In this document: in pieces, positions 1 to 7,709 of the stretch
Layout: each line of letters opens with the position of its first letter
How positions within the stretch are numbered: position 1 is the stretch's first letter
Assembly: GCF_000025725.1 (NCBI RefSeq)
Contig: NC_013943.1
Location: 620,001 to 684,000, forward strand
Reading direction: 5' to 3'
From: Denitrovibrio acetiphilus DSM 12809
GTDB taxonomy: Bacteria > Chrysiogenota > Deferribacteres > Deferribacterales > Geovibrionaceae
DNA: 64,000 bases
Program-made: the position numbers and the translations under genes
The notes under the pieces: model-generated
Seen by the model: the letters and a program-made list of their open reading frames with translations, nothing else
The model's database searches: none
What the model was told of the DNA's origin: nothing

Positions 1-1
1 C

Positions 2-187
2 TACAGAATAGACAGTCACAGCACAAGAGAACGTGAAATTAACGGTCTTGTTGAAGCTATGGAATATTTCAAAATGAAAGAAGCCTATCTGATAACTGAA
101 GATCGTGAAGAAACTATAGCCACTGGCGATAATAATATATTCGTTTTGCCTCTTTGGAAATGGCTGCTGCAATATGCTAACAACTAA
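2..187 (+). CDS. C-terminal fragment of a DUF4143-type AAA ATPase
   Basis: The reading frame is open from the window edge to a TAA at 185-187 and gives about 61 residues ending in a PLWKWLL-type tail. The pattern, an 'EINGLVEAMEYF' helix, then 'AYLITEDREETI', then a short strand and PLWKWLL, is the usual C-terminus of prokaryotic ATPases with a C-terminal DUF4143 nuclease-like domain. The start lies outside the window, so the ATPase part cannot be seen. A complete but different member of this broad family is at 27069-28283. Function in this family is poorly known; the tail recognition is by pattern memory. Confidence 0.6.
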   Translation, partial: YRIDSHSTREREINGLVEAMEYFKMKEAYLITEDREETIATGDNNIFVLPLWKWLLQYANN

Positions 188-248
188 TTTATAGATACTG
201 GTGTTGGTGAATACTAGAGTTCGTTCTCAGTATTAGTCGTTTAAGGTT

Positions 249-1118
249 CTATGTGCAATCCACAATATTGTCGACTATACTTCTGAAAAAGTCAGGAGAC
301 CATATTTCCAGTGCTTCAGGGTTATTAAGGAAAGGTGTGGCATCTTTTTTGGCCTGCTCAATATCTGTTTCATTAAGCTTCTCATAAAAGATATTTTTTA
401 AATCTTCGATATGGAAACTTTTATCTTTAGTCCAGTCACCTGTCTGCACCATTCTAGCTTTCAGATGAGTCAAATTAATATTAGGGTGATTTGATACATA
501 CCACACAAAGTCATACCAATCTCTCCCCTTGACTCTGTTTTTCCATCTGCGAAAAAGCAATGCATGCATTTTGCCAGCAAAGAGAGAAGGTAGGTCAAAA
601 GTTTTAACACTGAATGGTGTCGGCTGGAGCAGGTATTTTGTCTCGGTGTTAAATTTACCTGGCGGGTCGGTATCGACTTCTATTTTTATCTTTATTCTCT
701 GGCCTGATGGGATACTTCTAACAATATCTTCAGAGGCTTCTATAGTGATAAGCTCTCCTGCCGTATCGGCCTTTAGAAAAGCAGATTTTACAGCAGTATC
801 TACAATCTTTTCTTTTAACTCTACAGAGACTTTGAAGCCGTATGATGAAAGTTCTTTCTCAAGAAAGGTACTGTATTTTTTCAGTTCAAAGTTATCATCA
901 GGGTTTAATAGTGAGAAATCTAGGTCTTCGGAGAATCTATCTAACCCATAAAATATACGAAGAGCTGTACCTCCATAAAATGCAGCATGTTCAAAAAACT
1001 TACCACGGTAAAGGCCTAAAAGTGCGATCTCCTGCATTATCTCACGGAGTGCCTGTATATGGTCATCTGTGGTAACGCATTGATATTTATTCAGCATCTT
1101 TTCTATAGCTTTATTCAC
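249..1118 (-). CDS. AbiEii/AbiGii-type nucleotidyltransferase toxin
   Basis: This 289-residue protein is the toxin half of an AbiE-type (type IV) toxin-antitoxin pair. Residues 49-68 carry the family signature GGTALRIFYGLDRFSEDLDF, the nucleotidyltransferase core with the paired acidic residues (EDLDF) that would bind metal. Members of this family modify nucleotides or tRNA and arrest growth, aborting phage infection. The start is a GTG at 1118 with a GAGGAG ribosome site about 7 nt upstream, overlapping the last codons of the antitoxin gene by 8 bp, so translation is probably coupled. Length is normal for the family and no key residue looks missing. It could also act as a stabilisation module of the neighbouring island. 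Confidence 0.9.
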   Translation of the reverse strand: MNKAIEKMLNKYQCVTTDDHIQALREIMQEIALLGLYRGKFFEHAAFYGGTALRIFYGLDRFSEDLDFSLLNPDDNFELKKYSTFLEKELSSYGFKVSVELKEKIVDTAVKSAFLKADTAGELITIEASEDIVRSIPSGQRIKIKIEVDTDPPGKFNTETKYLLQPTPFSVKTFDLPSLFAGKMHALLFRRWKNRVKGRDWYDFVWYVSNHPNINLTHLKARMVQTGDWTKDKSFHIEDLKNIFYEKLNETDIEQAKKDATPFLNNPEALEIWSPDFFRSIVDNIVDCT

Positions 1119-1806
1119 TTATAATTCTCCTCAAGGCTGTCGAAAGATATTGAAGCCTCTTGATTCCATAAACTGCGCAAAACTCATCTATCTGCGATAT
1201 ATCCAGATTTGCAGCTTCTGTCGCATCTATGCGCATATTATCTATTAAATGAGAATACATTCCAGTTATGTTGTTTATTTTTAATCCTCTTGTCAGAGCG
1301 ATTTTGTCTGTTAATGCTTTTTCCAGTGTTGCTATCAGGTAACAACCTGAGTTTGTTTCAAAAATGTCCATCCCTTTGGAGTAGGCGATCTGAGGTATCA
1401 TTTCATAAGTGTATCGTCCGACAGGCGTATCAAATTTTCTGCTTCTACCTATCGTGACGGAGGAAACCACTGAAACTTTTTCAGGTATGAGACCATATAG
1501 CGACAGTGCATAATCTGATGAAATATACGAGGGACCATATAACATCCCTGCTATAACCTCTTTTACTACAGGATGTCTGCGTAGTGTCTCACTGAACATA
1601 TATAGACCTTGTCGCAAAGGTATGATGTGACCGAGCTTGATCAGACTGCTGATTTTATCTCTCGGCTTGGAGTAATTGCCAAGAACGCTCACCAGTATCT
1701 GATAGTCAAAAATATCTGTCTCAATGGTTTGTCTGATTTCATTTATCATGATTAAAAATAGCACATTACGCAGGCTATGTCCACAAATACTGGACATGAT
1801 ATGCAT
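1111..1806 (-). CDS. AbiEi-family antitoxin / transcriptional regulator
   Basis: A 231-residue partner of the downstream AbiEii toxin. The N-terminal 60-80 residues form a winged helix-turn-helix expected to bind the operon promoter, followed by the antitoxin domain (SSDYALSLYGLIPE then LEKALTDKIAL), typical of AbiEi_4-like proteins. In the family the antitoxin represses its own operon and neutralises the toxin without forming a complex. The start at 1806 has an AAAAGGTA ribosome site 7 nt upstream. An internal ATG at 1749 (MINEIRQ) would remove an atypical leader and matches usual family starts better, but no ribosome site is seen there. Confidence 0.85.
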   Translation of the reverse strand: MHIMSSICGHSLRNVLFLIMINEIRQTIETDIFDYQILVSVLGNYSKPRDKISSLIKLGHIIPLRQGLYMFSETLRRHPVVKEVIAGMLYGPSYISSDYALSLYGLIPEKVSVVSSVTIGRSRKFDTPVGRYTYEMIPQIAYSKGMDIFETNSGCYLIATLEKALTDKIALTRGLKINNITGMYSHLIDNMRIDATEAANLDISQIDEFCAVYGIKRLQYLSTALRRIISE

Positions 1807-1863
1807 AAAGTACCTTTTGAAGGTATGAGTGTTTAAAACATTTCTGTTGAAAAGCTATATATT

Positions 1864-1883
1864 TAGCTCTATATTAAGAGCTA
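1864..1883. promoter_or_regulatory. Palindromic operator upstream of Phd/RelE operon
   Basis: TAGCTCT and AGAGCTA form a perfect 7-bp inverted repeat separated by ATATTA. It ends 13 nt before the antitoxin start codon and abuts an AAAAGGAGG ribosome site. This is the position expected for Phd/YefM autorepression. The site is seen directly; its function is inferred. Confidence 0.65.
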
Positions 1884-1896
1884 AAAGGAGGCTCGC

Positions 1897-2148
1897 ATGG
1901 ATACTATATTTGCAGATTTTTCTGTCAGCATGTCTGAATTTAAAAAGAATCCCGCAGAGGTACTTCGTAACGCAGGGGAAAAGCCAGTGGCAGTGCTGAA
2001 TCACAACAGACCAGCATTTTATATGGTTACTCCTAAAATGTTTGAAGCCATGCTGGAAGAAATTGCAGACAAGGAACTTGTAAACACTATTCGTACTAGG
2101 CTAAATAACATATCGGATGCAGTTGAGGTTGACATTGACGAAATCTGA
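1897..2148 (+). CDS. Phd/YefM-family antitoxin
   Basis: An 83-residue antitoxin. The N-terminal dimerisation and DNA-binding fold is seen in 'FSVSMSEFKKNPAEVLRNAGEKPVAVLNHNRPAFYMVTPKMFEAML', the classic Phd/YefM pattern with the 'hNrp.fYhV' strand. The C-terminus is acidic (VEVDIDEI), as expected for the toxin-wrapping tail. A strong AGGAGG site lies 5 nt before the ATG. It overlaps the toxin gene just downstream, so both are co-transcribed and probably repressed through the palindrome at 1864-1883. Confidence 0.9.
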   Translation: MDTIFADFSVSMSEFKKNPAEVLRNAGEKPVAVLNHNRPAFYMVTPKMFEAMLEEIADKELVNTIRTRLNNISDAVEVDIDEI

Positions 2149-2458
2149 GAAAGATAAATGTTATAAATTAAAATTCCATCCAGATGCACTTGATGAGTGG
2201 AATAAACTCGACGGCAGCGTAAAAGAGCTATTGAAGAAAGCTTTAAAAAAACGACTTACGAATCCGCATATGCCAGGCTCTGAACTTCATGGAGATTTGA
2301 GTAACTGTTATAAAATCAAGCTCAGGAAACAGGGATATAGGCTCGTGTATTTTGTACAGGACGATGATTTGTATGTTGTAGTAGTGTCTGTAGATAAGCG
2401 TGAGGATTTCGCTGCATATAAGTCTGCACTTTCGAGATTATTTAGCAGTAGCGAATAA
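2135..2458 (+). CDS. RelE/ParE-superfamily toxin
   Basis: A small basic toxin of about 107 residues pairing with the upstream Phd-like antitoxin. The RelE fold shows in 'LKFHPDALDEWNKLDGSVKELLKKALKKRL', then 'LSNCYKIKLRKQGYRLVYFVQDDDLYVVVVSVDKRED'. The basic residues after 'YKIKLRKQGYR' are the usual catalytic region of ribosome-dependent mRNA interferases. I chose the TTG at 2135 because GAGG lies about 7 nt upstream and the frame then begins just before the first strand. An ATG at 2117 in the same frame is inside the antitoxin gene and has no ribosome site. Confidence 0.85.
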   Translation: MTKSEKDKCYKLKFHPDALDEWNKLDGSVKELLKKALKKRLTNPHMPGSELHGDLSNCYKIKLRKQGYRLVYFVQDDDLYVVVVSVDKREDFAAYKSALSRLFSSSE

Positions 2459-2646
2459 ATAAGTATTGTTTGGAATCGTGCTATTTTTTTGAAAATAATT
2501 ATGGCACCTACCAACCTCACAGCATCCTATAAGAGCATTTTTTTGTCACCAAATTTGTCACCTATTACAGCCGAAACGTACCTGTTTGAACGGGTAAAGT
2601 ATTGAAAAAAGCCTTATTTTTCAATGATGGAGATATTGTGCAAATG

Positions 2647-2718
2647 GTTCAAATCCTTTCACCCCGATTACTTAAGGATTCGACTGAAGCGGCTTCCCAA
2701 GAGCCGCTTTTTTATTTG
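2647..2718 (+). other. Attachment-site repeat, copy 1 (tRNA 3'-end core)
   Basis: These 72 bp are identical to 25888-25959. They begin GTTCAAATCC, continue TTTCACCCCGATTA, and include a terminator hairpin. The first part reads as a T-loop (TTCAAAT), T-stem 3' strand, acceptor strand CACCCCG and discriminator A, as at the end of proline tRNAs. No tRNA body precedes it: the bases before cannot pair with CCTTT to complete a T-arm. It is therefore a junction between elements rather than an intact tRNA gene. The integrase gene ends inside it. Confidence 0.8.
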
Positions 2719-3871
2719 TCACAAATTCGTCACAATTTGCAGAAAAAAGCAGTCCTTTTCTAGTTCCGTCATTACGGTTTATCCTGTTTCCGTATTTTCT
2801 AAACAGCATTTGCAGACTGGAGTGACCAAGCATATTCTTTATCCAGTTTATCTCCTCACGAGCATCCAGCATCATACAGGCGAATGAGTGCCTCATCTGA
2901 TTAAGGATTCTATACCTGAGACCTAGAGCCTTTAAACATGGCTTGAAATAGTCTTCTGTAATATTTTGGGTTTTAGTAAATGGTTCGCCGTAACTGGTGA
3001 CAGTTACCCATTCAGACTTCATAAATGTGTACTGTTTTTGGAAATGCAGATACTCGTCTAGCATTGGGATAATGTCGATTACTCTGTAGTCAGCAGTTTT
3101 GGTGCTCTCCTTGATTCTGTTTTTAGTGATTGTGCGTTGAACGATGATTTTATGATGCTTGAAATCTATGTCAGACCATTTTAAAGCAATAGCCTCGCCC
3201 ACACGCATACCAGTATAAAAACCGAGTGCAAAAATAATAGTCATATGAGGATGGTGCTGTCTCATCCAGTCGAGAATCATGGATACTTCTTCTATTGAAA
3301 ACGGATCAACTTTCTCTGTCTGAACTCGGGGCTTCTTAACATGTTTACACGGATTTTTAGATAGTAAGTCATCTCTGACAGCTGACTCGAATATACTGTG
3401 AAATACCCCAAGATAGTTGGCGATTGTTTTAGCAGAAAGCTCTGAATTAGATATATATTGCTGAATGTGTGATGGTTTGATTTCGCTTAGCTTAAAACGG
3501 GAGAAGTAAGACGAGAGTTTGCTTACAGCAGTGCTATAGGTTTTGTAGGTCGAGTATGCTACAGAGCTTTCGATACTGGATAACCATAGCTCTGCATACG
3601 TATCGAAAAACATATCAGAGTTGAGATGAAGTTGCTGGTTTTCTCTGACGTACTTTGAATCTGGAAAGTATGTTTCGTATTTGAAAGTCTTTTCTGCGAT
3701 TTTACGTTCAATTTCACTAAGTAAAGCACTAGCAGATCGGCAATCTTGGCATTTGCAAGTATCTTTGCCAGTTTCGCAATAGTAAAGGCTTTGCTCGTAA
3801 CGCCTTATACCTTGAAACATAAAAATTATTTCTAATCGGGCTTTTTTGCCTCTACGTCTAATGCTTCCCAT
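2672..3871 (-). CDS. Tyrosine-recombinase integrase (island type)
   Basis: A site-specific integrase that would insert or excise the element between the flanking 72-bp repeats. It has an N-terminal cysteine-rich patch (CETGKDTCKCQDC), a SAM-like core-binding region, and a catalytic domain with Arg in 'GFYTGMRVGEAIALKW', 'RHSFA', 'LGHSSLQM' and a C-terminal 'YGNR' tyrosine. The start at 3871 has AAGGAAATAT before the ATG and matches the paralogue at 29008-30180, which begins MGTIHARGKK; the frame extends upstream without support. The last codons lie inside the attachment repeat, as is usual for tRNA-integrating islands. A palindrome lies just before the start codon. Confidence 0.9.
   Translation of the reverse strand: MGSIRRRGKKARLEIIFMFQGIRRYEQSLYYCETGKDTCKCQDCRSASALLSEIERKIAEKTFKYETYFPDSKYVRENQQLHLNSDMFFDTYAELWLSSIESSVAYSTYKTYSTAVSKLSSYFSRFKLSEIKPSHIQQYISNSELSAKTIANYLGVFHSIFESAVRDDLLSKNPCKHVKKPRVQTEKVDPFSIEEVSMILDWMRQHHPHMTIIFALGFYTGMRVGEAIALKWSDIDFKHHKIIVQRTITKNRIKESTKTADYRVIDIIPMLDEYLHFQKQYTFMKSEWVTVTSYGEPFTKTQNITEDYFKPCLKALGLRYRILNQMRHSFACMMLDAREEINWIKNMLGHSSLQMLFRKYGNRINRNDGTRKGLLFSANCDEFVTNKKAALGKPLQSNP
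2687..2713 (+). terminator. Rho-independent terminator within attachment repeat
   Basis: AAGCGGCT and AGCCGCTT form an 8-bp stem (2687-2694 / 2702-2709) around a 7-nt loop, followed by a run of T. It would originally have ended transcription of the tRNA used as integration site. On the minus strand the same bases encode the last residues of the integrase (KKAALGKPLQSNP). Confidence 0.8.
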
Positions 3872-3884
3872 ATATTTCCTTTGA

Positions 3885-3898
3885 TTACCTATAGGTAA
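3885..3898. promoter_or_regulatory. TTACCTATAGGTAA palindrome before integrase
   Basis: A perfect 14-bp palindrome located 14-27 nt upstream of the integrase start and overlapping the end of the excisionase-like frame. Eleven of its bases (TTACCTATAGG) recur at 6346-6356 upstream of the XRE regulator gene. A shared operator for one repressor is a plausible reading. Confidence 0.45.
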
Positions 3899-3899
3899 A

Positions 3900-4130
3900 C
3901 TAGTGTTTGAGTGCTTTAGGCGCAAGGAGTATCTTGATTTCGGGATAAAAGAATCTAAGTACTCGATCTTTTACAAAGTAATGCACGTTATATCTCAAGA
4001 ATTCGCTTTTGACCCATCGGTCAATAGTGTCTTCAGATACATCCAATTCTTTTGCTAAACGTTTTTTGCTCATGAAGTCTGGCTTCTCGGGGATATAGAT
4101 TTCATTAACTACAATATTTCTCTCTTTCAT
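3900..4130 (-). CDS. Excisionase-like helix-turn-helix protein
   Basis: A 76-residue protein directly upstream of the integrase. 'KKRLAKELDVSEDTIDRWVKSEFLRYNVHYFVKDRVLRFFYPEIKILL' is a MerR-like winged helix of the kind found in excisionases: a first helix with 'LAKELDVSEDTIDRWV' and a wing ending in R-hydrophobic-F-Y. A similar gene occupies the same place before the second integrase (30190-30426), sharing the 'IVVNE(I/Y)Y.P.KPDFM.KKRLA.EL' start. ATG at 4130 is preceded by GAGGTGAAGT. It probably directs excision or controls integrase expression. Confidence 0.75.
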   Translation of the reverse strand: MKERNIVVNEIYIPEKPDFMSKKRLAKELDVSEDTIDRWVKSEFLRYNVHYFVKDRVLRFFYPEIKILLAPKALKH

Positions 4131-4230
4131 CACTTCACCTCAGACATTGAGACTAGCCCAAGAAAAAGTGAATAAGTGTTGTTTTTGCAATTTCTGGAAA
4201 CTTTTTTTGTATTATTACTAAAATGTTACG

Positions 4231-4520
4231 AGCCACTATTAGCCACTATGTGGCTTGATATTTATATCGACCCTGTCCGCAGGAATTATGTGAGTGAAAC
4301 CTTATTCCCAGCAGACAGGGTGCATAAGTAATAAATATTTATTCTCACCCTGTCTGACTATTTAATTTCTTATTATTACGAACCCTGTCTGATTTACTTA
4401 TAGCTCAGACAGGGTATTCTTAGTTTGTTAGCTTAATTATTTTTTATGGTTTGTTCTTAAATCTTATATGCTGTCATTATTAGCCGTTGATGTGTGCAAT
4501 GAGCCTATAAGTGGCTAATA
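4231..4520. repeat. Cluster of ACCCTGTCTG and TATTAGCCACT repeats
   Basis: Five copies of the 10-mer ACCCTGTCTG (one with a C variant) lie within 146 bp: direct at 4270, 4347 and 4382, inverted at 4312 and 4406. They are framed by TATTAGCCACT at 4237-4247 and its exact inverse at 4510-4520. The last two 10-mers face each other over 14 nt and could form a hairpin. The stretch 4131-4715 holds no gene I can support. Arm-type integrase sites, an origin with iterons, or binding sites for a phage-type regulator are all possible. Confidence 0.7.
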
Positions 4521-4715
4521 TTGCTGAGAATCGAAGATTTAAACTGTGCGTGATTTTGTCATTTTATAGTATGTCGCCTTTCGGCAAAGATGTTCTTTTG
4601 ATTTTAAGGCTATCTGAGCCGTTCTGATGCATATTGATATCTGCCCTTGTTGATCGTCATTTTATTTTGCAATTTATTAAACTAGGACTATATTATTTAC
4701 CATGAGGTGAACGAT

Positions 4716-4829
4716 ATGCCTATATTTGGTTTATACTTATTAATATTCTTGCTTTTAGCTATGTTGACGATCGGTACTTATGTTGAGCATAGAATTGATC
4801 GAAAATATGATGAAAAGAACCGCCGCTAA
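4716..4829 (+). CDS. Small single-span membrane protein
   Basis: A 37-residue frame, MPIFGLYLLIFLLLAMLTIG followed by a charged tail ending YDEKNRR. It starts at ATG 4716 with GAGGTGAACG in ribosome-site position. It consists of one transmembrane helix and a basic cytoplasmic-type tail. Other small proteins of this build occur in the same island (6701, 8028, 8502). No function is known. The gene ends within a GC-rich hairpin. Confidence 0.5.
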   Translation: MPIFGLYLLIFLLLAMLTIGTYVEHRIDRKYDEKNRR

Positions 4830-4845
4830 ATTGCTCCAGCGGCGG
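4820..4845. terminator. Hairpin between convergent genes
   Basis: CCGCCGCT (4820-4827) pairs with AGCGGCGG (4838-4845) around a 10-nt loop. It lies between the plus-strand small membrane protein gene and the minus-strand lipoprotein gene, so it probably ends transcription from both sides. No long T-run follows on either strand. Confidence 0.6.
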
Positions 4846-4852
4846 ATATTGC

Positions 4853-6283
4853 TTATTTCTTTATTAGATATATCAGTTTATTATCCTTTATGAAGTAGAT
4901 GTACTTCATCCTATAATTTTCGAGTTCGCGCCCAACTATCATCACTCCACTGTATACGTCCGTGATGAATATAGAGCCTGACTGGTCAACAGTTTTAACA
5001 ATACCATCTACTCTGGGAACCAATGAGCCGGGTAAGGCAGTTGGAAGAGGGGAGTCGCCTAGTTTCTTCATTGAATCACCGCACCTGAAATAATTTTCAA
5101 TCTTATCAAAACTGTTCGTATCTGTATTTGTGGTAACGGCAGCGACCTGGTCACACTGCCCTGTCTTATATATCCAGTGCACTTCCGTAACAAAGTTCAT
5201 GTCTGATATGGTCATGACAGGATTGTTTTCATTAACAGCTAATACGTATTTCTGCTTGTTCAGATCCGCAGCACCGATCTGTGCCTGAAGCTTGTTCGCA
5301 AGCATCTCTTTGAGTGACATATTTGTATTGTCTAAGGCTTGGGGCGCATTGCCTGAAAGTTTGGCAATGTTCAGCACTCCTTCTTTTGCGTATATTGCGT
5401 ACTTATTGCCGCCTACATCCTGAAATCTGACATAGAATGGGCGAGTCTTTGATGTGCACTGAAATGTTGCATCAGCAGGGATCAGAGAATAGGCTATATC
5501 AGACTTGTTATATCCTTTTATCGGCGCGGCGAAACCACCATTATGAGCGCACAGGGCATTCAGGTCATAGAGGATACCCAAATCTTTATCTATATCGGTA
5601 ACGTTATTCTTTTTCATGTAATATTCTTGATATATAGCCCCATCCGGCTGAATTCTTACATGTGTTGCTGCCTTGCCTCTAAATAGGGCAAATTTGGATT
5701 CTAAAAATTCTTTAAGCGACACATTTTCAGGATATATTGACATCATCTTTGCCTGATTCTCGGATAAAACTGGTTTGCCGGAATATGAGCTCTCAACCAT
5801 TATCATAATCTTTGGAGAACGCCCTCCACCAATTGTTGTTTGTGATGAGCTGTTAGTTATTATCGAATCGATAGAGAATTCGATGCTCCCTTCGGTACAA
5901 TCCCATCTTTTTGTATTCGCTTCTACAGTGATACTTTGAATTGTTTCTTGACCTGTAAATGAGTCAATTACCTCCTGTTGTGCTGTTTGAGTGCCGTTGA
6001 CGCTGTCACAAATCTCCCTGAGTGCTTTGTTGACAAAATCGAACCAGTAGCCATCTGTTAGAATAGCCGTTTTAGATTCTGAAAGATTGATGTATTCAAC
6101 CGGGTGACTGGCGTATAGGAAGTTGACTTTGCCTATTCGGGCAATCTTCTCTCTTAGGGTGCTGTTGCCTATTTCTCGCTTTATCTCTGCCTTGGCTGGT
6201 ACATTTAGCTGAACAGCCGCGCCGCCGCAACCAGTGACAGCGACCACCATGAGCATGTAAATGAATAAGGACGTAATCCGCAT
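4853..6283 (-). CDS. Predicted lipoprotein of unknown function
   Basis: A 476-residue protein with a lipoprotein signal peptide: hydrophobic residues 5-17 and lipobox VTGC with Cys19. It would be exported and lipid-anchored in the envelope. The rest is polar with several Cys (about residues 91, 128, 240, 275, 379, 402) that could form disulphides in the periplasm. Two short 'SLKE(F/M)L' elements near residues 190 and 325 suggest repeated N-domain-like modules as in secretin or pilus-assembly proteins, but this is weak. The start has CGGAGGTTT upstream. I do not recognise the family. It is transcribed towards the integrase module and has no obvious operon partner. Confidence 0.65.
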   Translation of the reverse strand: MRITSLFIYMLMVVAVTGCGGAAVQLNVPAKAEIKREIGNSTLREKIARIGKVNFLYASHPVEYINLSESKTAILTDGYWFDFVNKALREICDSVNGTQTAQQEVIDSFTGQETIQSITVEANTKRWDCTEGSIEFSIDSIITNSSSQTTIGGGRSPKIMIMVESSYSGKPVLSENQAKMMSIYPENVSLKEFLESKFALFRGKAATHVRIQPDGAIYQEYYMKKNNVTDIDKDLGILYDLNALCAHNGGFAAPIKGYNKSDIAYSLIPADATFQCTSKTRPFYVRFQDVGGNKYAIYAKEGVLNIAKLSGNAPQALDNTNMSLKEMLANKLQAQIGAADLNKQKYVLAVNENNPVMTISDMNFVTEVHWIYKTGQCDQVAAVTTNTDTNSFDKIENYFRCGDSMKKLGDSPLPTALPGSLVPRVDGIVKTVDQSGSIFITDVYSGVMIVGRELENYRMKYIYFIKDNKLIYLIKK

Positions 6284-6345
6284 ATAAACCTCCGAATAAT
6301 AATCTCTAAATTACCAGCAGTGTTTAATTACCTCAAGGAAAATAT

Positions 6346-6356
6346 TTACCTATAGG
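6346..6356. promoter_or_regulatory. TTACCTATAGG operator-like half site
   Basis: This 11-mer matches the palindrome before the integrase (3885-3898) and lies about 55 nt upstream of the XRE regulator start. It sits in the intergenic space shared with the divergent lipoprotein gene. Autoregulation by the XRE protein is an inference. Confidence 0.35.
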
Positions 6357-6409
6357 AAAATGATGAAATAGAGCGACTAGCGGATAATTAGAAAACGCGA
6401 GGTTGCAAA

Positions 6410-6643
6410 ATGGAAGATTATCAGGAGTTTCTCAAACGTGTTTCAGACAATGTGAAGCACATGCGTATGGAGCACGGCAAAACCACAGAAGAAATTGCCA
6501 TCGAAGCTCTTGGTCACAGCTCCACCGCCTTTGTAAATCAGGCTGAAAACCTCAAAAACGGAAAACACTTCAATCTGAAGCACCTGTATCTGCTTGCAAA
6601 ATACTATGGGTGTAGTGTCGAATCATTTTTTGTATCGGACTAA
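6410..6643 (+). CDS. XRE-family helix-turn-helix regulator
   Basis: A 77-residue DNA-binding protein made almost entirely of one Cro/CI-type helix-turn-helix: 'VSDNVKHMRMEHGKTTEEIAIEALGHSSTAFVNQAENLKNGKHFNLKHLYLLAKYYGCSVESFF'. It is divergent from the lipoprotein gene. The GAGG site about 8 nt upstream supports this start. It is a candidate repressor of the island, possibly acting on the TTACCTATAGG sites here and before the integrase. Confidence 0.8.
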   Translation: MEDYQEFLKRVSDNVKHMRMEHGKTTEEIAIEALGHSSTAFVNQAENLKNGKHFNLKHLYLLAKYYGCSVESFFVSD

Positions 6644-6700
6644 TGCTATTACCCTTGATTCCTAAATCAAAAAACCTTACTTTATGTTAGGAGCGTGAAT

Positions 6701-6799
6701 ATGACAGGTCTCATCTTTCTGGCAATTTTCGGCGTGGTATTTGGCTCATTAGGTATCGCCGCTGGTATCTATCTGCAAAAGCACCCATGCGACAAATAA
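6701..6799 (+). CDS. Small hydrophobic membrane protein
   Basis: A 32-residue frame, MTGLIFLAIFGVVFGSLGIA followed by a short tail ending KHPCDK. TTAGGAG lies about 7 nt before the ATG. It has one transmembrane helix with a GxxxG-like pattern. It follows the XRE gene by 57 nt and may be in the same transcript. Too short for homology; supported by ribosome site and composition only. Confidence 0.45.
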   Translation: MTGLIFLAIFGVVFGSLGIAAGIYLQKHPCDK

Positions 6800-6919
6800 G
6801 ATAGTATTAAACCGTTCTTATCTAATCTAATTAAAGTCTTCACAATATAGATATGTTTACAATCTCCGTTATCTGATTTAAAATAATAAAAAACTAACGA
6901 TAATTAGGAATTATGACTG

Positions 6920-7366
6920 ATGCTTATTGATTCTTTTGTAAACAGAGAAGCTGAACTGGAGTATCTTTCTAAAGATATTGAAAGATATTATGAGAGTAAA
7001 AAAGTATATATTCTAAGTGCTCCTTCCGGTGTGGGGAAAAGTCTGTTTGCTGAGAAATTACTTTATGAAATTCATGATACTTATCAAAGTATAAAAGTTT
7101 CTTTTGTCCAGAATATGAGTGATTATAAGAGCGAAGGCTATTACCTTAAGATAATTGCCAGGGAGATTAACGAGCTGGCAAGAAAAACTGAAAGTTTTAA
7201 ATCATATCAGCAGTATATCTCAGACTTTGTAAAAAAGAATAAGTTTAAAGATATTGTAAATGAATTAGTGAAAGCCTTGCCATACGGCGAAACAGCTATA
7301 AATATAAAAAAAGCACTATTAGAAGACCCGGATTTCAGCTCAGAAAATATTTTTAATTCATCCTCG
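6920..7366 (+). pseudogene. N-terminal fragment of a P-loop ATPase, truncated by IS481 remnant
   Basis: About 149 residues of an ATPase: 'FVNREAELEYLSKDIERYY', then a Walker A (APSGVGKS, about residues 35-42), as in novel STAND / AAA-16 type NTPases. The frame then runs without a stop into the C-terminal part of a transposase at about 7370, so the Walker B and downstream sensor or effector domains have been lost. Such NTPases often belong to defence loci, so this may be a lost defence gene, but what remains cannot be assigned. Confidence 0.7.
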
Positions 7367-7690
7367 AGTATTATCAGCCCTCAGACGAATGGGATCTGTG
7401 AGAGATTCAACAAAACGATTCTGGATGAATTTTACAAAGTCGCTTTCAGAAAGAAAATCTATCACAGTATAGAGGAGCTTCAGATTGACCTTGATGAATG
7501 GCTCCATAAGTACAATTACGACAGGACACATCAGGGCAAACGCTGCCAAGGCAGAACTCCGATGGAAACATTCGCAGAGAATCTTTCGTTGGCAAAGGAA
7601 AAAATATTGGGTATGAATAGAGAAGAACTGACACTTATCAGTTAACTGACACCGAACCTTAAGAGGGTAACTGTCAGATCATGTCGTGGT
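7367..7690 (+). mobile_element. 3' remnant of an IS481/IS3-like element
   Basis: From about residue 150 of the fused frame the protein reads 'PQTNGICERFNKTILDEFYKVAFRKKIYHSIEELQIDLDEWLHKYNYDRTHQG', followed by GRTPMETF. This is the end of a DDE integrase-core transposase, including the glutamate of the DDE triad in 'GICERFN', with stop at 7645. The 5' part of the element is absent. The terminal sequence after the stop (AACTGTCAGATCATGTCG at about 7669) fits an IS end, but the exact boundary is not defined. Confidence 0.75.
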
Positions 7691-7709
7691 CAGCACATAT
7701 GAATAAAAT

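Noticed and set aside
529-951. Plus-strand frame within the AbiEii gene
   Set aside because: It is the antisense of a clear toxin gene, with no ribosome site and no recognisable protein.
6920-7645. Single ATPase-transposase fusion protein
   Set aside because: The two halves belong to unrelated families and join at a transposon remnant, so this is an accidental fusion.
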